Origin: Flavobacterium cyclinae
Lineage (GTDB): Bacteria; Bacteroidota; Bacteroidia; Flavobacteriales; Flavobacteriaceae
NCBI RefSeq assembly: GCF_021172145.1
Contig: NZ_CP089095.1
Coordinates: forward strand, 1 to 64,000
Direction: 5' to 3'
DNA length: 64,000 nucleotides
Positions 1-9,350 of this stretch are shown in pieces. Both the position numbers and the translations under genes were made by a program. How positions within the stretch are numbered: position 1 is the stretch's first letter; the number at the start of each line of letters is the position of its first letter. The notes under the pieces were generated by a model. It was not told where the DNA came from and made no database searches. It saw only the letters and a list, made by a program, of their open reading frames with translations.

Positions 1-318
1 ACTCTCCCCACATCCACATGTTCTTTGTGCATTTGGATTATTAAAAACAAATCCTTTTCCGTTTAAACCACCTGAAAACTCTAATACAGTTCCTGCCAAG
101 TAAAGAAAACTCTTCTTTTCAACAGCAATTCTTACATTATTATCTTCAAATATTTTATCGTTTTCTCCTATTTGGTTGTCAAATTTTAACTCATATGACA
201 AACCCGAGCAACCTCCACTCTTTACGCCCACTCTAACGTAATCTTTGGCTGCATCAAAACCATCATCTTGCATCATTTCGATGATTTTTTTACTTGCTGT
301 ATCTGACACTTTAATCAT
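1..318 (-). CDS. HesB/IscA-family Fe-S cluster assembly protein, 3' end cut by window edge
   Basis: A-type carrier that receives or delivers iron-sulfur clusters in the cytoplasm. The frame is open from the ATG at 318 to the window edge (106 codons). The N-terminal part reads MIKVSDTASKKIIEMM. The first ligand cysteine is in GVKSGGCSGLSYEL and the last visible residues are TCGCGES, which holds the two C-terminal ligand cysteines of the family. Only a few residues should be missing. In Flavobacteriaceae such a gene usually starts the suf operon (sufB next), which would lie beyond position 1; that part is inference. The start is the only in-frame ATG before the family N-terminus. Confidence 0.9.
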   Translation of the reverse strand, partial: MIKVSDTASKKIIEMMQDDGFDAAKDYVRVGVKSGGCSGLSYELKFDNQIGENDKIFEDNNVRIAVEKKSFLYLAGTVLEFSGGLNGKGFVFNNPNAQRTCGCGES

Positions 319-461
319 AGCTATTTTGATTTTGTCTAAATTAACGACAAAGATACATCATAAAAAACTTTTTACAAGAAATGCTAACATTTTTATAACT
401 TATAGGTAGATAGTTTCTGTTTATAGTATTTTTTGTAATTTGGCAAAAAATTGAACCAATT

Positions 462-1322
462 ATGAAACTTTATCCAATAGAAGCGGGAAATTTTAAATTA
501 GATGGCGGGGCTATGTTTGGTGTGGTACCCAAAACCATTTGGAATAAAACCAATCCTGCTGACGAAAACAATTTAATTGATATTGCTGCTAGATGCTTAT
601 TAATTGAAGATGGTAATCGATTAACGTTGATTGATACTGGAATGGGAAACAAACAATCGGATAAATTCTTTGGATATTATTCGTTATGGGGCGACCATTC
701 ATTAGATAAATCATTAAAAAATGCTGGTTTTCATCGCGATGATATAACGGATGTTTTTATGACGCATTTACATTTCGACCATTGTGGTGGAAGTGTAAAT
801 TGGAACAAAGACAAAACCGGTTACGAAGTCGCATTTAAAAATGCAAAATTTTGGACCAATGAAAACCATTGGAAATGGGCAACAGAACCAAATGCGCGTG
901 AAAAAGCCTCTTTCTTACACGAGAATTTATTTCCAATGCAAGAAAGTGGCCAATTGCATTTCATAAATCGTCCTGATAGTGATTTTGGGTTTTCAACTGA
1001 ATTAGGTTTTGACATTTTTTACGCTGATGGTCATACCGAAAAACAAATGTTACCTCATATCAACTACAACGGAAAAACCATCATTTTTTGTGCCGATTTA
1101 TTAGCTACTGCTGGTCATATTCCTATTCCTTACGTAATGGGTTACGACACAAGACCTTTGTTAACATTAGACGAAAAAGCAAAATTCATGAATGCTGCAG
1201 CTGATAATAATTATTATTTATTCTTAGAACACGATGCACACAATGAAATAATAACGGTTGAAAGAACAGAAAAAGGAGTTCGTTTAAAAGAAGTTTTTAA
1301 ATGCGAAGACATTCTAAAATAA
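462..1322 (+). CDS. MBL-fold metallo-hydrolase (lactonase-like)
   Basis: A 286-residue metallo-beta-lactamase-fold hydrolase without a signal peptide. The metal-binding motif MTHLHFDHCGG (HxHxDH) lies near residues 100-110. Further ligands are probably the His in FYADGHT, the Asp in IIFCADLLA and the His in FLEHDAHN. Length and motif order fit the AHL-lactonase/YtnP-like branch, but the substrate cannot be told from sequence. It is read away from the Fe-S gene across a 143-base divergent intergenic region. Hydrolysis of a lactone or ester is possible; the fold call is firm and the reaction is not. Confidence 0.85.
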   Translation: MKLYPIEAGNFKLDGGAMFGVVPKTIWNKTNPADENNLIDIAARCLLIEDGNRLTLIDTGMGNKQSDKFFGYYSLWGDHSLDKSLKNAGFHRDDITDVFMTHLHFDHCGGSVNWNKDKTGYEVAFKNAKFWTNENHWKWATEPNAREKASFLHENLFPMQESGQLHFINRPDSDFGFSTELGFDIFYADGHTEKQMLPHINYNGKTIIFCADLLATAGHIPIPYVMGYDTRPLLTLDEKAKFMNAAADNNYYLFLEHDAHNEIITVERTEKGVRLKEVFKCEDILK

Positions 1323-1396
1323 TGTTAAATAGGTTTCCTTGTTGTAACAAATAATACGTGTTTGAGTCAAATACCTGAAAAATAATAATTTGAAAA

Positions 1397-2992
1397 ATGA
1401 AGAGAATTTTTAGACCACTCTATCTTAGTTTGGCACTAGCTTTTGTATTAGCAAGCTGTGGATCACAAAAAATGGTTTCAACTCCAGTTGAAAATATAGA
1501 TAACCTGCCTTTAAAAACAACTCCCATTGCGGAAAATGATTTAATACGTTGGAGTCATTTAGATTTAGTTAAAGACACTATACCAGGTATGAGTGTTGAT
1601 AAAGCGTATAAGGAATTAATAAAAGGTAAAAAGGGTAAAAAAGTAATTGTTGGAATCGTAGATTCTGGAGTAGATATTAATCACGAAGATTTAAAAGGTG
1701 TTATTTGGACTAATCCAAAAGAAATTGCGGGTAACGGAATTGACGACGACAAAAATGGATATATTGATGATGTTCATGGATGGAACTTTTTAGGAGATGC
1801 CGTTCATGAGCAATTAGAAATGACCCGAATTGTTAAAAAAGGTCCTGGAACTCCAGATTATGATAAAGCAAAAGCACAATTAGAGGAAGAATTAAAAGGG
1901 ATTCAGCCTAAAAAACAACAATTAGACTTTTTCTTAAACGCAGAAAAAACAATAGTAAATCACCTTAAAAAGAATGATTTTACGATAGAAGAAGTAAAAG
2001 CAATTCAATCGGATGATACTTCAGTTAGACAAGCAAAAGCTTTGTTTAGTCAAATTTTAAGCAAATCATCAAAAGCTGAATTTGATAAACAAATTGAAGA
2101 ATTTAAAGATTATATCTACGGACAGGTTAATTACAACTTAAACGTTGAATTTGATGGTAGAAAAATCGTAGGAGATAATCCAGATGATTTAAACGATACC
2201 AAATATGGAAATAACAATGTAATAGGACCTGAACCAAATGAAGCAAAACACGGAACGCATGTAGCAGGAATTGTAGCGCAAGTAAGAGGAAATGGTTTAG
2301 GAGGTGATGGTGTTACTAACAATGCGCAAATCATGACCTTAAGAGCTGTTCCAAATGGAGATGAATACGACAAAGATATTGCATTAGCGATTCGATATGC
2401 AGTAGATAACGGTGCAAAAGTTATCAATGGTTCTTTTGGAAAATACTATTCACAACACAAAGAATGGGTTATGGATGCCATCAAATATGCTGAATCTAAA
2501 GATGTTTTGGTAGTTATTGCGGCAGGAAATGAATCGTATGATTTAGATGTTACCAATAAATATCCAAATGACACATACGATGGAAGTCCAGAATATGCTA
2601 AAAATGTTTTAATCATTGGGGCACTTTCGCCAAGTTATGGATCAAAAGTAATCGCTGATTTTTCAAATTACGGAAAAAACAATGTTGATATTTATGCTCC
2701 TGGTGATGAAATTTATGCAACTACTCCTTTAAATTCTTATGAATATTTACAAGGAACTTCAATGGCATCTCCTAATGTGGCGGGTGTTGCAACCTTGATT
2801 CGTTCTTACTATCCAAAATTAACTGCGGTCCAAGTAAAACAAATTATTATGGAAAGCGGAACACCATTAAAAAACCAAGTGGTAATTGGAGAAGACAAAC
2901 ACAAAGCTAATTTTGCAGACGCATCTAAATCGGGAAGAATTGTTAACGCTTACAATGCTTTACTTTTAGCAGCGAAAATGTCTAAAAAATAA
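1397..2992 (+). CDS. S8 subtilisin-like serine protease, lipoprotein
   Basis: A 531-residue secreted serine protease. The N-terminus has a lipoprotein signal with lipobox LASC (Cys about residue 21), so the protein should be anchored to the cell envelope. The triad is visible: Asp in IVDSGVDINHED (near residue 88), His in HGTHVAGI (near 287) and Ser in GTSMASPNVAG (near 455). The segment of about 190 residues between Asp and His is longer than in classical subtilisin and rich in Lys/Glu. As far as I recall this is common in Bacteroidota S8 lipoproteins. No C-terminal sorting domain is visible. Confidence 0.92.
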   Translation: MKRIFRPLYLSLALAFVLASCGSQKMVSTPVENIDNLPLKTTPIAENDLIRWSHLDLVKDTIPGMSVDKAYKELIKGKKGKKVIVGIVDSGVDINHEDLKGVIWTNPKEIAGNGIDDDKNGYIDDVHGWNFLGDAVHEQLEMTRIVKKGPGTPDYDKAKAQLEEELKGIQPKKQQLDFFLNAEKTIVNHLKKNDFTIEEVKAIQSDDTSVRQAKALFSQILSKSSKAEFDKQIEEFKDYIYGQVNYNLNVEFDGRKIVGDNPDDLNDTKYGNNNVIGPEPNEAKHGTHVAGIVAQVRGNGLGGDGVTNNAQIMTLRAVPNGDEYDKDIALAIRYAVDNGAKVINGSFGKYYSQHKEWVMDAIKYAESKDVLVVIAAGNESYDLDVTNKYPNDTYDGSPEYAKNVLIIGALSPSYGSKVIADFSNYGKNNVDIYAPGDEIYATTPLNSYEYLQGTSMASPNVAGVATLIRSYYPKLTAVQVKQIIMESGTPLKNQVVIGEDKHKANFADASKSGRIVNAYNALLLAAKMSKK

Positions 2993-3020
2993 TTTTAAAC
3001 TCTTATTAATCTAAATAATT

Positions 3021-3056
3021 CCTACAAGGTCGCAAACGCCTTGTAGGTTTTCTTTT
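3021..3056 (+). terminator. hairpin terminator after S8 protease gene
   Basis: CCTACAAGG at 3021-3029 pairs with CCTTGTAGG at 3039-3047, followed by a T-rich run. It sits 29 bases after the protease stop and just before the M1 peptidase start, so it probably separates the two transcripts. Confidence 0.75.
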
Positions 3057-3066
3057 AAAAGCAACT

Positions 3067-4947
3067 ATGAAAAAATTTCTTTTTTTAAATCTATTTCCAA
3101 TCTTAGCATTGGCACAAAACAATCCAAATCCAGGTTATTGGCAACAACATGTTGACTATAAAATGGAGGTAAGTATGGATGTGAAAAAATTCCAATATAC
3201 CGGAAAACAAGAAATTGTGTACACCAATAATTCACCAGATACTTTACATAGGGTATTTTATCATTTGTATAACAATGCTTTTCAACCGGGAAGCGAAATG
3301 GATGCGAGGTTACAAGCTATTTCTGACCCAGATAAAAGAATGGTAAAAACCTTTAAGAAAGAAGGAAAAGACGTAAAAGAAAGCAGAATTAGTACATTAA
3401 AACCAAATGAAATTGGGTATTTAAACATCACAAATTTCAAACAAGATGGAGTATTGGCTACTACTAAAGTGGTTGGAACCATTTTAGAAGTAACATTAGC
3501 AAATCCTATTTTACCAAAACAAAAAACAACACTTTCATTAGATTTTGATGGTCAAGTACCATTGCAGATTCGTCGTTCAGGTCGAATGTCTGAAGAAGGC
3601 GTTGCTTTATCGATGACCCAATGGTATCCAAAATTATGCGAATATGATTTTGAAGGATGGCATGCCAATCCATATATCGCAAGAGAATTTCATGGGGTTT
3701 GGGGAAATTTTGATGTAAAAATAACTATCGATAAAAACTACACTATTGGTGGAACGGGTTATTTACAAAACAAAAACGAAATTGGGCATGGTTACCAAGA
3801 TCCTGGAATACTAGTTAAGCACAAAAGAAAAACGAAGACATTAACTTGGCATTTTTATGCGCCAAATGTACATGATTTTGCTTGGGGTGCCGATAACGAA
3901 TTCATTCATGACATGATTTTAGGTCCAAATAATGTGGAATTGCATTTCTTGTACAAAAACAAGAAAGAAAATTTAGAAAATTGGAAAAAAATGCAACCTA
4001 AAACGGCTGAATTATTGGCTTTCTTCAATGAAAATGTTGGACCTTATCCATACAAACAATATTCTGTTATTCAAGGTGGCGATGGTGGAATGGAATATGG
4101 CATGTGTACGTTGATTACGGGAAATAGAGCTTTTGGAAGTTTAGTTGGTGTAACCGCTCACGAAATGGCGCATTCTTGGTTTCAATTTGTATTAGCCACT
4201 AACGAAACCAAACACGAATGGATGGATGAAGGATTTACTTCTTACATTTCCAACTTGGCAATGAACAAAATATTACCGCCAAAAAAACCCGAAAATCCAT
4301 TTGAAGATGCTTATAAAAATTACATTTATTTAGCAAAATCTGGAAAAGAACAACCGCTTTCTACACACGCTGACCGTTACGATATCAATATGGCGTATGG
4401 AATTTCGGCTTATAGCAAAGGTGAAGTGTTTTTAGTACAATTGGGATATTTAATTGGACAAGAAAACCTCAACAAAACCATCAAACGTTATTACAACGAA
4501 TATAAATTTACGCACCCAACTCCAAACGATATCAAACGTGTGGCGGAAAAAGTTTCGGGTGCTAATTTGGATTGGTATTTGTTAGATTGGACACTTACTA
4601 CAAACACCATTGATTATAGCATAAAAGAAGTTTCGGAAGCTAATGCTGCTAATACAAAAGTGGTTTTTGAAAGAAAAGGAAGAATGCCAATGCCATTAGA
4701 TGTTATGGTAGAATATACCGATGGAACCAAAGAATTTTTCTACATTCCAAATACCTTAATGCGTTGGGAAAAACCAAATCCATATGCCGGAATTAAAGGA
4801 AATGTTTTAAAAGGTTGGGATTGGGCTTACCCTACTTTCACTTTTGAAATTGCAAAACCAAAAGATAAAATCAAATCCATCACCATTGACCCCGATAGTC
4901 TAATGGCGGATATAAATAGAGAGGACAATATCTTTCCAAAAAAATAA
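3067..4947 (+). CDS. M1-family zinc metallopeptidase (aminopeptidase-like), secreted
   Basis: A 626-residue gluzincin with an N-terminal Sec signal (hydrophobic stretch ending in ALAQNN). The zinc motif HEMAHSWFQ (HExxH, about residue 364) is followed by the third ligand Glu in WMDEGFTSY, the usual 18-residue spacing for M1. The exopeptidase motif region upstream (GGDGGMEYGMCTLI) resembles the GxMEN motif but reads GGMEYG, which suggests altered amine recognition. C-terminal FEI strands and an Ig-like region follow. It probably trims peptides in the periplasm or at the surface. The start is the only ATG that gives a complete signal peptide. Confidence 0.9.
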   Translation: MKKFLFLNLFPILALAQNNPNPGYWQQHVDYKMEVSMDVKKFQYTGKQEIVYTNNSPDTLHRVFYHLYNNAFQPGSEMDARLQAISDPDKRMVKTFKKEGKDVKESRISTLKPNEIGYLNITNFKQDGVLATTKVVGTILEVTLANPILPKQKTTLSLDFDGQVPLQIRRSGRMSEEGVALSMTQWYPKLCEYDFEGWHANPYIAREFHGVWGNFDVKITIDKNYTIGGTGYLQNKNEIGHGYQDPGILVKHKRKTKTLTWHFYAPNVHDFAWGADNEFIHDMILGPNNVELHFLYKNKKENLENWKKMQPKTAELLAFFNENVGPYPYKQYSVIQGGDGGMEYGMCTLITGNRAFGSLVGVTAHEMAHSWFQFVLATNETKHEWMDEGFTSYISNLAMNKILPPKKPENPFEDAYKNYIYLAKSGKEQPLSTHADRYDINMAYGISAYSKGEVFLVQLGYLIGQENLNKTIKRYYNEYKFTHPTPNDIKRVAEKVSGANLDWYLLDWTLTTNTIDYSIKEVSEANAANTKVVFERKGRMPMPLDVMVEYTDGTKEFFYIPNTLMRWEKPNPYAGIKGNVLKGWDWAYPTFTFEIAKPKDKIKSITIDPDSLMADINREDNIFPKK

Positions 4948-4976
4948 AAAAAAGCGACTTTAGGGTCGCTTTTTTG
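4947..4976 (+). terminator. intrinsic terminator after M1 peptidase
   Basis: AGCGAC (4953-4958) pairs with GTCGCT (4965-4970), flanked by an A-run before and a T-run after. It starts right at the peptidase stop codon and could act in both directions. Confidence 0.85.
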
Positions 4977-5085
4977 TGTTCATTTTAAGATGACAAATAT
5001 CATGATTTAGCTGTTTTAGCTTTCGTAATTTTAATGTGCTAAAAATGCAAATTAAAATTAGTTATTCATTTAAAAACATAAAGTC

Positions 5086-7206
5086 ATGAGCATTGCAACA
5101 AAAGACATTAGAAACGTGGTATTTCTTGGGCATTCGGGATCAGGAAAGACCACCTTTATCGAGACCATGTTATTTGAAAGTGGCGTTATTCCACGCCGTG
5201 GTTCAGTAGAAAATCACAACACCATTTCGGATTTTACTGATTTAGAACACGAAAGAGAAAATACCTTATACAGCCACTTAATGCACGTTAAATGGCACAA
5301 CAACAAAATCAACATCATTGACACTCCTGGTTTTGACGATTTTATAGGCGAAGTAGTTTCTTCCCTTAAAGTGGCCGATACCGCTGTAATTCTTTTAAAT
5401 GCAGCTTCTGGTGTAGAAGTGGGAACAGAAATCGTTTGGGAATACGTTCAAAATTATCAAACACCTGCTTTTTTTGTCATCAATCAAATGGATCATCCAA
5501 AAGCAGATTTTGAAACAACATTAGAACAAGCTGTAAATCGTTTTGGAAATAAAGTAATTCCGATTCAATATCCATTCAATTCAGGTGAAAAATTCAATAG
5601 TATTATCGATGTACTTCGCATGACGATGTATGTTTTTCCAGAAAATGGTGGAAAACCAGAAAAAATGCCAATTCCAGAATCTGAATTAGAGAAAGCCAAC
5701 GCGCTTCATAATGCCTTAGTAGAAGCAGCTGCTGAAAACGAAGAAGGTTTGATGGAAAAATACTTCGAAAAAGGCAATTTAGATGAAGAAGAATTAGCAA
5801 AAGGATTAACAATAGCCTTAGCACATCAACAAATATTTCCTGTTTTCTGTGCATCAGGATTAAAAGATATGGGAAGCGGAAGAATTATGGGATTCATTGA
5901 TGATATTGCACCATCTCCAGCAGACAGACCAGCAAAAAAACTAGAAAATGGTGCGGAACTAAAATGCGATGCTTCTGACAAAACCACAATTTTCATTTAC
6001 AAAACGCTTTCAGAACCACAAGTGGGAATGGTTTCCTATTTCAAAGTACTTTCGGGCGAATTGAATGCTGGTGATGAATTGGTAAATGCTGATAATGGAG
6101 AAACCGAACGCCTAACTCAATTATTCGTAGCAGAAGGTAAACAAAGAACTGCCGTTGATAAATTAACTGCTGGAGATTTAGGTGTTACCGTTCGATTGAA
6201 ATACGGACATTCTAACAACACATTAAATGCTAAAGGGGTTGAAAGAAAAGTAAGAAAAATGCAGTTTCCAGAAAATCGCATTAGAAAAGCGGTTGCAACA
6301 GCCAATCTAGCCGATATGGAAAAAATGATTAAAGCTTTACATCAAATTGAAGAAGAAGATTTAACTTTCAAAGTAGAGCAATCTTCGGAGCTTAAACAAA
6401 CCATAGTGTATGGTCAAGGGCAATTGCATTTGGATTTAATCAAACATCGTATCGAAAGTGAAAATAACATCGAAATTATCTTTGAAGAACCAAAAGTTCC
6501 CTATCGCGAAACGATAACAAAAGCAGCAAAAGCAGAATATCGTCATAAAAAACAAAGTGGTGGTGCTGGACAATTTGGTGAAGTTCATTTAACCATAGAG
6601 CCTTATTACGATGATATGCCTGAACCACAAGGCGTAAACGTTCGCAACAAAGAAATTGAAGAATTACCTTGGGGCGGAAAATTTGCCTTTTATTGGTGTA
6701 TTGTGGGTGGTGCTATCGACAATCGTTATGCCACAGCCATTAAAAAAGGAATCATGCAATCCATGACCGAAGGTCCGTTAACGGGTTCTAATTGTCAAAA
6801 CATTCGCGTTTGTATTTACGATGGTAAAATGCATGCGGTAGACAGTAATGATATTTCATTTCAATTGGCGGCTTCACACGCATTCAAAGATGCCTTTAAT
6901 GAAGCTAGACCTCAACTTTTAGAACCGTATTACCAACTTGAGGTGCTTTGCGAAGATGCTTACACCGGCGACGTTATGGGCGATTTACAAACCCGAAGAG
7001 CCATCATTCAAGGCATGGATACGGATGATCATTATCAAAAAATTATTTCCGAAGTGCCTCTTGCCGAACTCAAAGATTACGGTTCTACTCTTCGTTCATT
7101 AACACAAGGAAAAGCAAAATTCAAATTGGAATTTAGCAATTATCAACTAGTTCCTCCTCATGTTCAGGAAAGTTTAGTTATAAGCAATGCGGTTTTATCT
7201 GAATAA
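5086..7206 (+). CDS. elongation factor G paralogue (EF-G-like GTPase)
   Basis: A 706-residue translational GTPase with EF-G domain order. G1 is GHSGSGKTTF (about residues 15-24) and G3 is DTPGFDDF. The G4 position reads NQMD instead of the usual NKxD, which points to a paralogue rather than the main fusA; the gene is also not next to rpsL/rpsG. Switch I (NTISDFTDLEHERENT) lacks the canonical RGITI pattern. Domain II, domain IV (KQSGGAGQFGEVHL) and domain V (QTRRAIIQGMD) are present. It resembles the second EF-G found in many bacteria and may act in ribosome recycling or under stress. The function is inferred from the family only. Confidence 0.88.
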   Translation: MSIATKDIRNVVFLGHSGSGKTTFIETMLFESGVIPRRGSVENHNTISDFTDLEHERENTLYSHLMHVKWHNNKINIIDTPGFDDFIGEVVSSLKVADTAVILLNAASGVEVGTEIVWEYVQNYQTPAFFVINQMDHPKADFETTLEQAVNRFGNKVIPIQYPFNSGEKFNSIIDVLRMTMYVFPENGGKPEKMPIPESELEKANALHNALVEAAAENEEGLMEKYFEKGNLDEEELAKGLTIALAHQQIFPVFCASGLKDMGSGRIMGFIDDIAPSPADRPAKKLENGAELKCDASDKTTIFIYKTLSEPQVGMVSYFKVLSGELNAGDELVNADNGETERLTQLFVAEGKQRTAVDKLTAGDLGVTVRLKYGHSNNTLNAKGVERKVRKMQFPENRIRKAVATANLADMEKMIKALHQIEEEDLTFKVEQSSELKQTIVYGQGQLHLDLIKHRIESENNIEIIFEEPKVPYRETITKAAKAEYRHKKQSGGAGQFGEVHLTIEPYYDDMPEPQGVNVRNKEIEELPWGGKFAFYWCIVGGAIDNRYATAIKKGIMQSMTEGPLTGSNCQNIRVCIYDGKMHAVDSNDISFQLAASHAFKDAFNEARPQLLEPYYQLEVLCEDAYTGDVMGDLQTRRAIIQGMDTDDHYQKIISEVPLAELKDYGSTLRSLTQGKAKFKLEFSNYQLVPPHVQESLVISNAVLSE

Positions 7207-7228
7207 GGATTGAATTTTGATTTTAGAA

Positions 7229-7258
7229 AAGCTTCTTCAAATTGAGGAAGCTTTTTTT
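7229..7258 (+). terminator. intrinsic terminator after EF-G-like gene
   Basis: GCTTCTTC (7231-7238) pairs with GAGGAAGC (7244-7251, one G-T wobble), followed by seven Ts. It ends shortly before rnpA and overlaps a possible upstream TTG start of that gene, which argues against that longer start. Confidence 0.85.
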
Positions 7259-7271
7259 ATACCTTTGCTTT

Positions 7272-7643
7272 ATGAAATTTAATTATCCCAAATACGAAAA
7301 ATTAAAAAGCAAAACCACCATAGACCTTTTGTTTACTGAAGGAAAATCGGTTTCAAAATATCCGTTGCGCTTGGTGTATGTTGAAAATTCTGAACCTAAT
7401 GCAGAATTAATAAAAATGGGAGTTTCTGTTTCTAAAAAATATTTTAAAAAAGCAGTTGACCGCAATTATTTTAAACGTGTTTTGCGCGAAACCTATCGTT
7501 TAAACAAACATCTTTTAATCGATAAGTTAGATAAACCGCATGCTTTTATGTTTTTTTATCAATCAAAAGAGCGACTTTCTTATCAAGAAATTGAAGAGAA
7601 AACCATTCAACTTTTTCAAAAATTCAACGACAGACAGAAGTAA
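7272..7643 (+). CDS. rnpA: ribonuclease P protein component
   Basis: A small basic protein (123 residues) that helps the RNase P RNA mature tRNA 5' ends. The signature is visible: FTEGKSVSKYPLRLVYV, then KMGVSVSKKYFKKAVDRN and FKRVLRETYRL, matching the RNR motif region of RnpA. I start it at the ATG at 7272 (MKFNYPKYEKL). The frame opens earlier with a TTG at 7242, but those codons lie in the EF-G terminator and do not fit the family N-terminus. A TAccTTTG element at 7260-7267 would give an almost leaderless transcript. Confidence 0.9.
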   Translation: MKFNYPKYEKLKSKTTIDLLFTEGKSVSKYPLRLVYVENSEPNAELIKMGVSVSKKYFKKAVDRNYFKRVLRETYRLNKHLLIDKLDKPHAFMFFYQSKERLSYQEIEEKTIQLFQKFNDRQK

Positions 7644-7714
7644 ATCGCACTTTTGGTTTAATTTTTGCTCGATATTCTTTACTTTCGTAAACTAGTATAA
7701 TTCAAGACTTCAAC

Positions 7715-9349
7715 ATGAAAAAATATATCAGTGGAAAAATAATCCTTCCTGTTCTTGCAGCAGGTTTCTTATTTGTAGGTGTTAGTTTCAAGAACGACTT
7801 TTTTGAAATTGCGAAACAAATTGAAATCTTCACTGGACTTTTCAAAACGGTTAACCAAAATTACGTGGACGAAACCAATCCGGGTGAAATGATGGATAAT
7901 GCTATAAAAAGTATGTTGAAAGAATTGGACCCTTATACAGTTTTCTTTAACGAACAAGACGTTTTAAAGTTCAAAATCAACAATACGGGTGAGTACACAG
8001 GAATTGGTGCTATGGTAAGTCGCAAAGAAGGAAAAGTTTTTTTAAAAGAGATTTACAAAGGGTTTCCAGCTGATAAAGCCGGATTGAAAGCTGGTGATGA
8101 AATCATTCAAATTGGCGACATAAACTTAAAAGAATATAAGGAAGATGCTTCGCAATTGTTTCGTGGCGCTAAAAATACGAAAGTTGAAATTCAGTATATT
8201 AGACAAGGGAAAACGCAAAATGCAACTATTATTTTAGATGATGTTGAAATAAAAGCCGTTCCTTTTTTCTCCCTCTTAAAAGACAACACAGGTTATATCG
8301 TTTTAACAAAATTTACTGAAAAAGCGAGTTCTGAAACCAAAGCGGCATTATTAGAATTGAAAAAACAAGGTGCTACCAAAATCATTTTAGATTTGAGAGG
8401 AAATCCTGGTGGTTTATTGCATGAAGCAGTAAACATTTGCAATCTTTTTGTTCCTAAAAACGAATTGATTGTAACCACAAAATCGAAAAATCCAAAACAT
8501 AATTTAGAATATCGCACTAAAAACGAACCTATTGATTCTGAAATTCCACTTGTTGTAATAGTAGATGGGAAAAGTGCTTCTGCTTCGGAAATTGTATCTG
8601 GAGCTATTCAAGATTTGGATAGAGGTGTAGTTTTAGGAACTAGAAGTTTTGGGAAAGGATTGGTACAACGTCCACTTGATTTATCTTATGGAACACAAGT
8701 AAAAGTTACGATTTCAAGATATTATACCCCTTCTGGAAGATGTATTCAAGCCTTAGATTATTCAAAAAAAGATGAAAACGGAAAAGCAATAAAAAAATCA
8801 CAAAATGAGTTCACCGCTTTTAAAACTAAAGCCGGAAGAACTGTTTATGATGGTGGCGGAGTTTTACCAGATGTTGAAATTGAAGAAACCAAAATTTCAA
8901 GTATTACAGATGCTGTTTTAAAAAATGATGCTATTTTCAACTTTGCCACACAATGGTATTACAAAAACCCAACCGTTTCAGGAATTCCAACAATTTCCGA
9001 TGCTGATTATATGGCTTTTAAAGCGTATTTAAAACAAGAGAAAATAACTTTAGACACCGAAACTAACAAAGCACTAAAAAACGTTCTAGAAACCGCTAAA
9101 AAAGAAAAAATGGATACTCAAATAGCTGCGGAATACAAACAATTAGAATTGGCCATAGAACGAAATCAAGAATTAGAATTGGATAAAAACAAAAATCAAA
9201 TCAAAAAACAAATTCTCGAAGAGTTAATTACGCGTTATCAATATCGTGAAGGTTTATATCAATTTTACACACAAGATAATGTAGAAATTGAAAGAGCCAT
9301 TGCATTATTAAACAACCTAAATCAATACAAATCGATATTAAAAAAATAA
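7715..9349 (+). CDS. S41-family C-terminal processing peptidase (CtpA-like)
   Basis: A 544-residue periplasmic protease with an N-terminal membrane or signal segment (IILPVLAAGFLFVGVSF). It has a PDZ domain at about residues 85-165 (YTGIGAMV, GLKAGDEIIQIGD) and the S41 core with FTEKASSET, LRGNPGG, the catalytic Ser in GKSASASEI (near 287) and Lys in FGKGLVQRP. The C-terminal part is charged and helical. Such proteases trim C-termini of envelope proteins. The OmpA-family gene starts one base after its stop, so the two form an operon. Confidence 0.93.
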   Translation: MKKYISGKIILPVLAAGFLFVGVSFKNDFFEIAKQIEIFTGLFKTVNQNYVDETNPGEMMDNAIKSMLKELDPYTVFFNEQDVLKFKINNTGEYTGIGAMVSRKEGKVFLKEIYKGFPADKAGLKAGDEIIQIGDINLKEYKEDASQLFRGAKNTKVEIQYIRQGKTQNATIILDDVEIKAVPFFSLLKDNTGYIVLTKFTEKASSETKAALLELKKQGATKIILDLRGNPGGLLHEAVNICNLFVPKNELIVTTKSKNPKHNLEYRTKNEPIDSEIPLVVIVDGKSASASEIVSGAIQDLDRGVVLGTRSFGKGLVQRPLDLSYGTQVKVTISRYYTPSGRCIQALDYSKKDENGKAIKKSQNEFTAFKTKAGRTVYDGGGVLPDVEIEETKISSITDAVLKNDAIFNFATQWYYKNPTVSGIPTISDADYMAFKAYLKQEKITLDTETNKALKNVLETAKKEKMDTQIAAEYKQLELAIERNQELELDKNKNQIKKQILEELITRYQYREGLYQFYTQDNVEIERAIALLNNLNQYKSILKK

Positions 9350-9350
9350 G

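Noticed and set aside
2131..2427. 98-codon ORF antisense to the S8 protease
   Set aside because: A shadow of a well-conserved catalytic region on the other strand; no start context or motif.
7242..7271. Longer start of rnpA at a TTG
   Set aside because: It lies inside the terminator of the preceding gene and does not match RnpA N-termini.
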